NCBI GenBank assembly: GCA_945870025.1
Contig: CAMBQN010000018.1
Location: 1 to 51,892, forward strand
Source of the DNA: Akkermansia muciniphila
GTDB lineage: Bacteria; Verrucomicrobiota; Kiritimatiellia; RFP12; JAAYNR01
Reading direction: 5' to 3'
Length of the DNA stretch: 51,892 bases
Both the position numbers and the translations under genes were made by a program. Below are positions 9,739-18,648 of this stretch, piece by piece. The notes beneath the pieces were generated by a model that was not told the DNA's origin, did no database searches, and was given only the letters and a program-made list of their open reading frames with translations. The stretch's first letter is position 1, and each line of letters begins with the position of its first letter.

Positions 9739-10989
9739 ATGATTCAAATGAAATCGGAAGCGTCAGTATCTGCGCCGCCCGTGGGCGTCCACAAGCGAAG
9801 TATGATCGGTCTGCTCGGCATGATTGTCCTAGTGGGCATGGGCGAGCACATGGCCGAGCGTTTTCTGCCGCTGTATCTGCAGGCTTTGGCTCAATCATCG
9901 ACGGCCATTCTGGCGATCGGGGTGCTGGCGGGCATGGATGACATGCTGTCTGCGCTCTACTCGTTCCCGGGCGGGTATTTGAGCGACCGGCTCGGAACCA
10001 AACGCGCCCTGTTGGTCTTCAACGTGCTCTCCATGATCGGCTACCTCTGTGTGATCCTGATTCGATCCTGGTGGGCGGTGTTTATTGGCGCAGCCTTCTT
10101 CATCTCCTGGTCGGCGATCTCCCTGCCTGCCACCATGGATATCCTCGCCAAGATCGTGCCTAAGAACAGACGCACCATGGGCGTCTCCGTGCTCGCTCTG
10201 GTGAGGCGGGTTCCCAAGATGCTGGGGCCTGTGGCGGGCGGTGCCTGCATCGCGGTCTGGGGGGTCGAGCGCGGTGTGCGTGCGGCGTTCGTGGCCGCGC
10301 TGCTGCTCGCGATCATCGCTGCCGTTCTGCAGCAACGGTTCATTCTCGACGATGTGGCAGGCGAACGGAAGGCTGAACCCAATCCCCTGCGCCTCTGGCG
10401 CGAGATGCCCGAGGGATTGAGAAATCTGCTCGCGTCAGACATCCTGATTCGTTTCTGCGAGCGTATACCAGATGCCTTCGTGGTGATCTGGGCCACCCGC
10501 ACCATACTGAATCCGGTATCGGAGTTGACCTTCGGCTGGCTGTCCGCGATTGAAAACATGGCGGCTGTCCTCGTCTACGTCCCCGTTGCCTACATGGCGG
10601 ATCGTTTTGGAAAGAAGCCGTTTGTGCTCATCACGTTCGCCTTCTTCACGTGTTTTCCGCTTGCGCTTATGCATGCGCACTCCCTCGCCCCGCTCGTCGC
10701 GGTATTCGTGCTTCGCGGGCTTAAGGAGTTTGGCGAGCCCACCCGCAAGGCGCTGATCATGGATCTGGCGCCCGAGGGCCGCAAAGCCGCCATGTTCGGG
10801 CTGTACTATCTGATCCGTGACGTGCTCGTTGCTTTTGCCGCCTTCGGCGGCGCGCTGCTGTGGCGTGTGTCGCCGGAACTGAATCTGAAAGTAGCCTTTG
10901 CCTTCGGGATCGCGGGCACCGTGTGGTTCGCCCTCAAGGGCCGCAACTGCACGCTGACACCAGCCGTGACGAAGGACACCCGACCGTGA
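9739..10989 (+). CDS. Major facilitator superfamily transporter
   Basis: A 416-residue polytopic membrane protein with about 12 hydrophobic segments. The MFS motif A between helices 2 and 3 is seen as GGYLSDRLGTKRALL, with a related YMADRFGKKPFVL after the central loop. The transported compound is unknown. It follows the lactonase gene by 28 nt, which could mean import or export of a sugar-derived compound, but that is inference. ATG 9748 is an alternative start and the ribosome site is weak at both. Confidence 0.87.
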   Translation: MIQMKSEASVSAPPVGVHKRSMIGLLGMIVLVGMGEHMAERFLPLYLQALAQSSTAILAIGVLAGMDDMLSALYSFPGGYLSDRLGTKRALLVFNVLSMIGYLCVILIRSWWAVFIGAAFFISWSAISLPATMDILAKIVPKNRRTMGVSVLALVRRVPKMLGPVAGGACIAVWGVERGVRAAFVAALLLAIIAAVLQQRFILDDVAGERKAEPNPLRLWREMPEGLRNLLASDILIRFCERIPDAFVVIWATRTILNPVSELTFGWLSAIENMAAVLVYVPVAYMADRFGKKPFVLITFAFFTCFPLALMHAHSLAPLVAVFVLRGLKEFGEPTRKALIMDLAPEGRKAAMFGLYYLIRDVLVAFAAFGGALLWRVSPELNLKVAFAFGIAGTVWFALKGRNCTLTPAVTKDTRP

Positions 10990-11071
10990 CCAGTCGGAAC
11001 ACAGGCGACGATAAACCATGCGTGTGGCCGGTCACGGCCACGCCCCACCCTCACATTTAGGATTGATCCCC

Positions 11072-12748
11072 ATGGCCGGCGAATACGTCTTCAATCTGAT
11101 CAGTCTCACGAAGCAACACGAGAAAAAGACCATTCTGAGCGATGTCAGTCTCTCGTTCTTTTTCGGCGCGCACATTGGCGTGATCGGCGGCAATGGATCC
11201 GGCAAGTCGTCGCTCCTGCGCATCCTCGCCGGCGAGGACCGCGATTTCATGGGGCAATGCCAAGTCGCCAAGAACGCCCGCATCGGCTGGCTGCCTCAGG
11301 AGCCGCGGCTCACCCCTGGCAAGACGGTCATGGACTGCGTGCAGGAGGGCGTCGTCGTGGCCCAGGGAATTCTGGCGCGCTACGATGCGATCTGCGATAA
11401 GCTGGGCGAAGGCCTGCCTGCTGACGAAACGGCCCGGCTCAACGACGAGCTGGGCCGTCTGCAGGAGACGATCGACGCCCAGGACCTGTGGAATTTGGAT
11501 CACCTCGTCGAGCTCGCCATGGAGGCGCTCCGGTTGCCTCCCCCGGACGCGCCGGTCGACACCCTCTCGGGCGGCGAGCGCCGCCGCGTGGCCCTCTGCC
11601 GCATCCTCATCTCCAACCCCGACGTCCTACTGCTCGACGAGCCGACCAACCATCTCGACGCCGATTCGGTCGCGTGGATCGAGGCCTACCTGAAAAAGTT
11701 CACCGGCACGCTGGTGGTCGTCACGCATGACCGCTATTTTCTCAACAACGTCACCGAGTGGATGCTGGAGCTGGACGCCGGACGCGCCTATCCCTACAAG
11801 GGAAACTACGAAAGCTGGCTCGAACAGAAGCAACAGCTCATGCAGCGCGAGTCCAAGCAGATGGAGAGCCGTCGCCGCCTTCTGGAACACGAGCTGCAGT
11901 GGGTGCGCACCAACCCCTCGGGCCGCCGGGCCAGAAGCAAGGCCCGCCTCACCCGATACGAGGAGTTGGCCAACCAGCAGGTCGATACGCAGGAGGACGA
12001 ACTGCGCATCCAGATTCCGCCCGGTCCGCGCCTCGGCGACCTCGTGGTCCGCGCCGCCAATCTGGGGATGGCCTTCGGCGATCGCCAGCTCTTTGAGAAC
12101 GTTTCGTTTGACCTCCCGCGCGGCGGCATCGTCGGCGTGATCGGCGGCAACGGAACAGGCAAGACCACCCTCTTCAATCTGATCACGGGCAAGCTGGCCC
12201 CGAGCACCGGCACGCTCACCGTCGGCCCGACGGTAGCCGTCTCCTACGTCGACCAGCTCCGCGACTCACTCGACGCCACGCACACCGTTTACGAAGAGAT
12301 CACCGGCGGCTCGGAGTTCGTGGACTTGGGCGGGCGCCAGATGAACGGCCGCGCCTACTGCAGCCGGTTCAACTTCAAGGGTGCCGAGCAGCAGAAGCGC
12401 GTAGGCGACCTCTCCGGCGGCGAACGCAACCGCGTCCACCTCGCCAAGCTCCTCCGCCGCGGCGGCAATCTGCTGCTGCTCGACGAGCCGACCAACGATC
12501 TCGACGTCACCACGCTCCGTTCGCTCGAAGAGGCGATCACCTCCTTCGGCGGCTGCGCCATGGTCATCAGCCACGACCGCTGGTTCCTCGACCGCGTGGC
12601 GACCCACATCCTCGCCTTCGAAGGCGACTCGGCCGTCACCTGGTTCGAAGGCTCCTATTCCGACTACCACGAACAGCGGCGCAAACTCTTGGGTGACGAT
12701 GCCGACCGCCCCACCCGCATCCACTTCAGACCCATCCGGCACAATTAA
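11072..12748 (+). CDS. ettA: ABC-F ATPase, EttA-like translational throttle
   Basis: A 558-residue soluble protein with two ABC domains and no membrane segment. Domain 1 has GGNGSGKSS, LSGGERRRVA and LLLLDEPTNHLD. A charged linker (about residues 240-330) with WVRTNPSGRRARSKARLTRY precedes domain 2, with GGNGTGKTT, LSGGERNRVH and LLLLDEPTNDLD. Length and the N-terminus match EttA, which binds the ribosomal E site and gates the first peptide bonds according to the ATP/ADP ratio. The open frame extends upstream to 11018, but MAGEYVFNLISLTK aligns with the family start. Function within ABC-F is assigned by overall similarity. Confidence 0.88.
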   Translation: MAGEYVFNLISLTKQHEKKTILSDVSLSFFFGAHIGVIGGNGSGKSSLLRILAGEDRDFMGQCQVAKNARIGWLPQEPRLTPGKTVMDCVQEGVVVAQGILARYDAICDKLGEGLPADETARLNDELGRLQETIDAQDLWNLDHLVELAMEALRLPPPDAPVDTLSGGERRRVALCRILISNPDVLLLDEPTNHLDADSVAWIEAYLKKFTGTLVVVTHDRYFLNNVTEWMLELDAGRAYPYKGNYESWLEQKQQLMQRESKQMESRRRLLEHELQWVRTNPSGRRARSKARLTRYEELANQQVDTQEDELRIQIPPGPRLGDLVVRAANLGMAFGDRQLFENVSFDLPRGGIVGVIGGNGTGKTTLFNLITGKLAPSTGTLTVGPTVAVSYVDQLRDSLDATHTVYEEITGGSEFVDLGGRQMNGRAYCSRFNFKGAEQQKRVGDLSGGERNRVHLAKLLRRGGNLLLLDEPTNDLDVTTLRSLEEAITSFGGCAMVISHDRWFLDRVATHILAFEGDSAVTWFEGSYSDYHEQRRKLLGDDADRPTRIHFRPIRHN

Positions 12749-12825
12749 CCTGCGCCGATCCCCGATGACCTCTACCACATTGTCAGAGCGACGGTGTCCC
12801 GCCGCGCCGCTGAGAGAATACAAAG

Positions 12826-13039
12826 GGGCGCATCCCCGTTTCACTGACCTGCGATCGCCCGCCGCTACCGCACCGGTCGGCGCGTGAGCGGGAGCGTGAT
12901 CTAAGAGACCGCTCACGCCGTCTGCGCGGTCCGATACGTCCCGCGCCACCGCTGCCGCGTCGGCCGGGGCGCTAGCCCACGTCACAGGGCTGTCCACAGG
13001 ATCGCCCGCTTGACAGGTCAGTGAAACGGGGATGCGCCC
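12826..13039. mobile_element. MITE-like element, 214 bp, with 26-bp inverted ends and 9-bp target duplication (copy A)
   Basis: The left end 12826-12851 (GGGCGCATCCCCGTTTCACT then GACCTG) is the exact reverse complement of 13014-13039. AATACAAAG occurs directly outside both ends (12817-12825 and 13040-13048), a 9-bp target-site duplication. The interior has no transposase. An inverted second copy begins at 51743. The insertion lies 51 nt upstream of the LacI-family promoter and 63 nt upstream of its start codon. The remaining intergenic bases from 12749 show nothing else. Confidence 0.9.
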
Positions 13040-13051
13040 AATACAAAGGAC

Positions 13052-13065
13052 AGGTAACCGATTAC
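13052..13065. promoter_or_regulatory. Candidate LacI-family operator (inverted repeat)
   Basis: AGGTAACCGATTACCT contains the arms GGTAA and TTACC around a CG-containing centre, the usual form of LacI/GalR-family operators. It lies immediately before the -35 box of the LacI-like gene and suggests autoregulation. Confidence 0.45.
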
Positions 13066-13066
13066 C

Positions 13067-13095
13067 TTGACGCCGAATATAACGTTTTATATTAT
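13067..13095 (+). promoter_or_regulatory. Sigma-70-like promoter, possibly leaderless, for the LacI-like gene
   Basis: TTGACG (13067-13072) and TATTAT (13090-13095) are separated by 17 nt. A start site about 7 nt downstream would fall on or next to ATG 13103, before which no ribosome site is visible, so the transcript may be leaderless. Confidence 0.5.
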
Positions 13096-13102
13096 ACGTT
13101 CT

Positions 13103-13769
13103 ATGCAGCACCGAAAAGTGACCCTGAAAGATGTAGGACGCGAGTCGGGGGTGACCATCGGCACGGTCTCGGCCATTGTGCGCGGCTCGCGGGACCGGAT
13201 CTTCTACAGTGATGAAACCCGTGACCGCGTGCTGGCCGTCGTGGCCAAACTTGGCTATCGGGTCAATCCAGCAGCGCGCAGTTTGCGCGAGGGCAAAACC
13301 CGCACCATCGGCGTGATGCTCGACGACATCACACTCCCCTTTCTCGCCTCCTTGATCTGCGCCGTTGGCAAGGCCCTGGAACCGCATGGCTACTCCATCC
13401 TGCTGTGCAACATGGACGCCGCCAGCGCCGCCCGGGAGTCCTTGCTGCAAACCTTTGCCCGTGGCCACATCGATGCCTTTATGCTGGCCGGTGCGTTGAC
13501 CCCGTTGACGGACGAAGACATTCTGGCTATTCATCGGCGCCATGTGGGCCTTGAACGCGCACCAGATGGCGATCCCCGATGCTGTGGCAGTCATTGGCTT
13601 TGACGACACCCCCATGGCCGCGTTTGCCCACCCGCCACTGACCACCGTGCGACAGCCCGTGGCAGCCATGGGTATGGCTGCTGCCGAGTTACTCATCGCA
13701 CCTGCCACAGCCGGCAACGCCGGCCAGCGCCTCTTTCCGCCCGAACTGATTGAGCGACAAACCACCTGA
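13103..13769 (+). pseudogene. LacI-family transcriptional regulator with internal deletion
   Basis: The first part (13103 to about 13540) encodes a normal LacI HTH and hinge, starting MQHRKVTLKDVGRESG with SAIVRGS and YRVNPAARSLREGKTRTIGV, and the start of the periplasmic-binding-like core. From about 13540 the family continues only in another frame with IPDAVAVIGFDDTPMAAFAH, the C-terminal subdomain, to the stop at 13769. About 100 residues normally between these parts are missing. As read, frame 1 stops at 13603 after a short out-of-family tail. The DNA-binding domain is intact, so a truncated DNA-binding product is possible. It precedes sugar-related genes it may once have controlled. Confidence 0.85.
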
Positions 13770-13800
13770 TTAGACCACACAACCAAACCAAGGACCACAT

Positions 13801-14404
13801 GACTACCCCGACAAAAATCCGCCAAGTCCTGAAACAAAACCACGGTGTGCTACGCTTGATGCCGATCTTCGTTCCGCGTCGCTTCAGCGCGCCGAGACGC
13901 CGGCTGCGCCTGCACCCGGACGACTACTTCGCTCTGGGCACCGCACGCGGCGCCATCAAGGAGCGCTGGTTTTCGTCGGTCATTACCTGCATGAACGGCC
14001 CGCTGGCGCCCAGCATTCCCCGCCGCTATCGGATCGCCTCGTCTGCGCTGACGCCCACGTTCATCGGCGACGGCCCGCTCGCCAGCACGGAGGTCGAGCG
14101 CGAGATCGCCGCCATGGCGCAATCGTGGAGCGCCACCGGGCGTCTCCCCAGTCAGGAAGGCGAAACCGGCGGCCGGACGGTCGGCTACGACTACGGCTTC
14201 CTGCTGCTCGGCATGGACCGCATCCGCCACCCGCAGGCAGGCGCGCTCGCGCGCCGCACCCTCGACCTGCTCGACCCCACCGGCGCCTGGGTTGAGTACT
14301 ATGCCGACGGCCAACCGCAGGGCACGCGCTGCCGCCCCTGGGAGAGCGCGATCAACTGCCTGGCGATCTTGGAGCATCTTCGGGGAGGGAGGAAACGGCA
14401 ATGA
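13801..14404 (+). pseudogene. Chimeric ORF: start of a phosphomannose-isomerase-like cupin joined to the end of a glycosidase-like protein
   Basis: The frame is open for 201 codons but looks like two families joined. Residues 1-71 (IRQVLKQNHGVLRLMPIFVP, then RLRLHPDDYFALGTARGAIK, KERWFSSVI) resemble the beginning of large cupin / class I mannose-6-phosphate isomerase-like proteins. From about residue 72 (near 14014) the sequence switches to the C-terminal end of a six-hairpin glycosidase-like protein (GYDYGFLLLGMDRI, RRTLDLLDPTGAWVEYY, GTRCRPWESAIN). An in-frame deletion between two former genes explains this. It overlaps the next gene by ATGA. The cupin part is recognised from memory and is less certain. 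Confidence 0.6.
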
Positions 14405-15093
14405 GCGATGGATTCATTCCGCCGCACGGTGGTTATGAAAAGCTGCACAGCTACCAGAAGTCGCTCATTGTCTTTCTTGCCTCCTACTGCCTGGCCAAAC
14501 GCTGGGTACGTATGGGATCGCGCACACGCGACCAGATGGAGCAGTCGGCCCGGTCCGGCAAACAGAACATCGTCGAGGGTAGCCTGGCATCGGCCACGTC
14601 AAAGCAGACGGAGATTCATCTGACCAACGTGGCTCGCGCCAGCATTGGAGAACTTCTCGAAGACTACAAGGACTTCCTGCGCTTGCGCGGTCTGCCAATC
14701 TGGGCCAAGGACGATCCGCGCATGCTGGCCATGCGGGCGCTGGGTACGAATGAGGCGACGTATGAGACGTATAGGACGCATGTCGAAAGCGACGTTCCCG
14801 ATGTGGTGGGTAACGTTATGGTCTGCCTCTGCACACAAACCGCCTATCTGCTCGATCAGCAGATCCGTGAATTGGAGCAGGCCTTTCTCAAGGAGGGCGG
14901 CATTCGCGAGCGCATGACCCGCGCACGACTGGCGGTACGCGATCCACAGTCGGCAATACAGCCGGAATCGCCCGATTGCCCACTCTGCCAGAAACCCATG
15001 CGCAAGCGCACAGCCCGGCAGGGCCGCAACGCCGGCCAGCCATTCTGGGGGTGCTCGGCCTACCCCGACTGCAAAGGAACAAGACCGGCATGA
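14401..15093 (+). CDS. Four-helix-bundle protein with C-terminal topoisomerase-type zinc ribbon
   Basis: A 230-residue protein. Residues 1-130 resemble the four-helix bundle family named after 23S rRNA intervening-sequence proteins (LHSYQKSLIVFLASYCLAKR, DQMEQSARSGKQNIVEGS). Residues 180-230 form a zinc ribbon CPLCQKPMRKR...FWGCSAYPDCKGTRP like the C4 domain of DNA topoisomerase I. This two-part layout is known in bacterial genomes as the four-helix-bundle suffix type; the function is unknown. Codons at 14761-14786 contain a repeat also present downstream (15114-15139). ATG overlaps the upstream stop. Confidence 0.75.
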   Translation: MSDGFIPPHGGYEKLHSYQKSLIVFLASYCLAKRWVRMGSRTRDQMEQSARSGKQNIVEGSLASATSKQTEIHLTNVARASIGELLEDYKDFLRLRGLPIWAKDDPRMLAMRALGTNEATYETYRTHVESDVPDVVGNVMVCLCTQTAYLLDQQIRELEQAFLKEGGIRERMTRARLAVRDPQSAIQPESPDCPLCQKPMRKRTARQGRNAGQPFWGCSAYPDCKGTRPA

Positions 15094-15109
15094 AGCGGAA
15101 CGATTATGG

Positions 15110-15159
15110 GACGAATGGGACCTATAGGACGAATGTCGACCACATCCGTCCCATTCGTC
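15110..15159. terminator. Inverted repeat after the four-helix gene
   Basis: GACGAATGGGAC (15110-15121) pairs perfectly with GTCCCATTCGTC (15148-15159). There is no run of T after the stem, so termination is only a possibility. The left arm is part of a repeat shared with the coding region upstream. Confidence 0.4.
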
Positions 15160-15225
15160 GCATGCGTCCCATTGACCAGCAGCTAATGACGGTCCATCGC
15201 ACATCATAAACAGCAGGAGAACTCC

Positions 15226-16308
15226 ATGACCAACAAAGAACGTATCATCAAGACCTTACTCTGCGAGAAGACCGACCGGGCGCCGTTTTCCGCCTGGCTC
15301 GGTTTCGCGCCGTGGGGCGAAACCATCGACCGCTGGAAGAAGGAGTCCGGCATCGCCGACCTGGACACCTGGCGCTATTTCGGCTTTGAGCCGTTCTTCC
15401 ATGGCGCGCCAGTGCACATGGGGCCGCTCCCGGGCTTTGAGTCGAAAGTGCTCGAGGAAACAGAGGAATTCGTGATCAGCCAGGACTGGCGCGGCATGCT
15501 GGTGCGCAACCGCCGCGATGGCGGCTCCATGCCGGAGTTCATGAGCTACCCAATCAAGACGCCAGTCGACTGGGCCAAGTACAAGGCGGAACGCCTCCAG
15601 CCCCGCGTCGCGGAGCGACTGCCGGAACTGAAACAATTTGTCGCCAACATGGCCACGATCGATGCGCCGGTTCAACTCGGTTGCTTCCCGTGGGGGATGT
15701 TCGGCACGGCGCGCGACATGATGGGCGCCGAGGAGCTCCTCGTGGCGTTCTACGACGAGCCCGAACTGGTGCGCGACATCATGCGCACCTACACCGACCT
15801 CTGGCTGGCCTTGTATGAGGAAGTCGTCAAACAGATCCAGGTGGATCACATCCACATCTGGGAGGACATGTCCGGCAAGCAGGGCTCGCTGATCTCCATG
15901 GCCATGATCGAGGAATTCATGATGCCGGAATACGACCGTATGGCCGCCTTTGCCGCGCGGCATAAGATTCCGATCCTCTCCGTGGACTCGGATGGCATGG
16001 TGGACGAGCTCGTCCCCGTCATGATGCGCCATGGGGTCAACGCCTATATGCCGTTCGAGGTCCAGGCCGGCAACGACGTCGTGGCCTACCGCAAGCAGTA
16101 CCCGAAGCTCGGCATCATGGGCGGACTCGACAAGAGCGCCCTGGCCAAAGGGAAGCCGGAAATGCACCGCGAGCTAGACCGCGCCGAGCAGATGCTGGCA
16201 CTCGGCGGCTGGGTGCCGGGGTGCGACCACTTGATTCCGCCGGATGTTTCGTGGGCGAACTTCACGTACGTCGTGGAACACCTGAAAAAGATGGTCTTCC
16301 AGTCATGA
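15226..16308 (+). CDS. Uroporphyrinogen decarboxylase-fold protein (MtaA/CmuA-like)
   Basis: A 360-residue protein starting MTNKERIIKTLLCEKTDRAP, the usual opening of the UROD/methyltransferase superfamily. The barrel core is present (CFPWGMFGTARDMMGAEELL, IWEDMSGKQGSLISMAMIEE, YPKLGIMGGLDKSALAKG). True HemE catalytic motifs are not evident. These paralogues are numerous in anaerobic and PVC bacteria, and some transfer methyl groups to corrinoids. AGGAG precedes ATG 15226. It overlaps the glycosidase gene by ATGA, so it belongs to a sugar operon; its reaction there is unknown. Confidence 0.85.
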   Translation: MTNKERIIKTLLCEKTDRAPFSAWLGFAPWGETIDRWKKESGIADLDTWRYFGFEPFFHGAPVHMGPLPGFESKVLEETEEFVISQDWRGMLVRNRRDGGSMPEFMSYPIKTPVDWAKYKAERLQPRVAERLPELKQFVANMATIDAPVQLGCFPWGMFGTARDMMGAEELLVAFYDEPELVRDIMRTYTDLWLALYEEVVKQIQVDHIHIWEDMSGKQGSLISMAMIEEFMMPEYDRMAAFAARHKIPILSVDSDGMVDELVPVMMRHGVNAYMPFEVQAGNDVVAYRKQYPKLGIMGGLDKSALAKGKPEMHRELDRAEQMLALGGWVPGCDHLIPPDVSWANFTYVVEHLKKMVFQS

Positions 16309-18635
16309 CCTATCGTGAATTAGAGCTCCCCGCCCGATCGGGCGAATCGTTACAGGTTTTCGGCGTGCCGTTTCGCGTGACCCGCGAGGCGGGACGCGTC
16401 ATGCCCATCCCGTACGGGCAGCCGATGGCCGTCAACGGCCAAGTCCGGACACTCTTCTTTCTCGGCATGGTGACGCAGGTCGCGTCGGGCGAGATCGGCT
16501 GGACCGGCGAGCGGCACTACGCCTTCCAGAACAAGCTCTACCTGAGCGACCTGATCGGCCGTATCAACCTGCTGTACAAGGGGAACCAGTTGGACGTTAT
16601 TCCGCTGATCTTTGGCGTCAATGTCTGGAACTACGAAACATTCACCCCCCTGCAGCCGCATGAGGGGAAGCCGTTTCCGATGTTCGCCCCCTATCGCGAA
16701 CCGTTTGATTCCGATCCGGCGGCGCGCGCGTTGCTCGATGACGCGTTGCTGCTGCGGGAAAACCCGGACGGCGAGAAGTTCACCCGCTACGTGTTCGCGT
16801 TGCACCTGCGCGATCGACCGCTGGAGCAGGTAACCGTGGCGCCCTGGGGCGCACGCTCGGCTGGCGTGGGGATCTCCGCGATTACGGCGTTGACCGGCGA
16901 GAATCCCGCGCCAGATCAGGACTGGCGCTTCACCGACGAACGCTTCTTCCTGCAGCGCCGCTACTACCCGGCTGTGGACCGGCTGGCGCGGCGGCTCTAT
17001 CAGTTCCTCGACGATCTCCCGGCCACCTTCCCGCCCGACCTGCCAGCGGGATACACGGGCCCCCGCGTCGAGCTGGGCGGTGCGCCGGAGGCCGAACTGC
17101 TGACCAACGTCTACCACCACAACATCCACGACATGGCCACGCAGAAAGTCGTAGCGGATGGCACGCTGCACACCTCGACCCGGGACGCGCCCTGCTACGG
17201 CTTCTACACCGGCATCGGCACCTACCGGCCGCTTGGCGTCTACCACGACCAGATCTGGAGTCGCGATATTGGCCGCTTGCTGTGCGAACTGATCGAACAC
17301 GGCGAACGCGAGCGCTGCGTCAAGGCGGCTGATAAGCTGCTAGGCTACCTGTACGATCCTTCGCCGATCTTCAAGCGGCCGCACTGGAAGCGCATCGTCA
17401 ACGCCTCGGCGCTGGGCGTCTGGCCCGAGAGCTATGAAGGGATCACCTTCGATGAATACGTCAAGGGACGGGAAAACGACGGGCATGCGTCGCTGATGCT
17501 GATGTTCTACCGGCTCTACCAGCACGGTGTCGTGGACCGCACCTATTTGCAGGCGCATCGCCGCGAACTCGAAGACGCAGCCGAGTGGCTCTGCTGGCAG
17601 ATGGATACGCCGGCGGAATCCGGCTTCGACGGGGTGCTTTGCTCGGAGTCGGAATCCACCTATGAGCGCCAGGCCGGTTACGATCTCTACTCCAACGCCT
17701 ACGTCCTGGCGGCGCTGCGGGCGTTTGTGCGGCTGGGCCAGGCCTTGGGCGATGAACGCCTGACCCGGCGCTGGCAGGAACATGCCGACCGGCTGCAGGC
17801 CGGTATCGAGCAGCGGTTCGTCACCACACACCCGCGCCATGGCAAGGTCTGGTGCGAACCCGAAACGAACAACTGGCCATCAGAACTCAAGCGACTGGCC
17901 AGCCTGATGCTCTTGGCGGAGATGGACGGCTACGACCCCGCTCAGGCGGCGCCGGATGCCCTGTCCATGTGGGCCAACACGTATCACGCGCAGAAAGAGA
18001 CGTTCTTCTCGCCCATGATGGGCGGCTCCATGGGGTATGGACAGGGGTTCGTGACGCAAACGGCGCTCCTGCTGGATCAGGTGGAAGATTACACGGAGTG
18101 CTTGAAGTGGGCCGCGCGCTTCTCCTATCACCACACGGAGCACCGCTATCTCGTGCCCGAAGGCGTCACGTATCACCCGTCGGGCCGGTTCTGGTACCGG
18201 CACACGGACGTGGGTAATGCCGTCCAGCAGACGGAAATCATCAAGTGCGTGCGGCTCGTGCTCGGGCTGGACGACTTGCGCCCCGACCTGGGCCTGCGTC
18301 TCGTGCCGCGCCTGCCTGACGGTTGGCAGCGCATCGGCGTGCGCGACTATCCCATCGCCGTGGCATCAGACAGCGGCACGGAGCAGGTGCGCGTGAACTG
18401 GACCTACCAGCGCCTGGACAACGGCGGGTATGAAGCGGTGCTGACGGCGGAGCGCCCCATCCGCGTGGCCACCATCCGCGTGGGGCCATTCCCACTGCAG
18501 ACACGCGCCGTGCGGCTGGAAGGCGCCTCAGCACCAATCAACCTGCGCGACGGCGGCTCCCGCCTATTCGCCGATGTCGCGCTTAACAGAGAAACAGACA
18601 ACGTAAAGATTCGCGTAATCATTGAGCCAACGTGA
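16305..18635 (+). CDS. Six-hairpin glycosidase-like protein
   Basis: A 776-residue protein with an N-terminal beta-rich region (about residues 1-260) and an alpha/alpha six-hairpin toroid (about residues 270-660). Features of the toroid include YHDQIWSRDIGRLLCELIEH, WPESYEGITFDEYVKGREND and SESESTYERQAGYDLYSNAY. A C-terminal beta sandwich follows. No secretion signal is seen. I cannot assign the GH family; rhamnosidase- or glucosidase-like activity fits the neighbouring GH106-type gene. ATG 16305 overlaps the upstream stop; the frame is open back to 16221 but inside the previous gene. Confidence 0.7.
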   Translation: MTYRELELPARSGESLQVFGVPFRVTREAGRVMPIPYGQPMAVNGQVRTLFFLGMVTQVASGEIGWTGERHYAFQNKLYLSDLIGRINLLYKGNQLDVIPLIFGVNVWNYETFTPLQPHEGKPFPMFAPYREPFDSDPAARALLDDALLLRENPDGEKFTRYVFALHLRDRPLEQVTVAPWGARSAGVGISAITALTGENPAPDQDWRFTDERFFLQRRYYPAVDRLARRLYQFLDDLPATFPPDLPAGYTGPRVELGGAPEAELLTNVYHHNIHDMATQKVVADGTLHTSTRDAPCYGFYTGIGTYRPLGVYHDQIWSRDIGRLLCELIEHGERERCVKAADKLLGYLYDPSPIFKRPHWKRIVNASALGVWPESYEGITFDEYVKGRENDGHASLMLMFYRLYQHGVVDRTYLQAHRRELEDAAEWLCWQMDTPAESGFDGVLCSESESTYERQAGYDLYSNAYVLAALRAFVRLGQALGDERLTRRWQEHADRLQAGIEQRFVTTHPRHGKVWCEPETNNWPSELKRLASLMLLAEMDGYDPAQAAPDALSMWANTYHAQKETFFSPMMGGSMGYGQGFVTQTALLLDQVEDYTECLKWAARFSYHHTEHRYLVPEGVTYHPSGRFWYRHTDVGNAVQQTEIIKCVRLVLGLDDLRPDLGLRLVPRLPDGWQRIGVRDYPIAVASDSGTEQVRVNWTYQRLDNGGYEAVLTAERPIRVATIRVGPFPLQTRAVRLEGASAPINLRDGGSRLFADVALNRETDNVKIRVIIEPT

Positions 18636-18648
18636 GGTTCCTACCACC

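Noticed and set aside
12266..13843. 525-codon leftward ORF across the ABC-F gene end, the MITE and the LacI remnant
   Set aside because: It is antisense to recognised families, spans a transposon with target duplication and has no family resemblance; high G+C gives long antisense frames here.
15226..16308. True HemE (haem biosynthesis)
   Set aside because: No HemE N-terminal arginine motif, and three divergent paralogues lie in one window; the fold is shared with methyltransferases.
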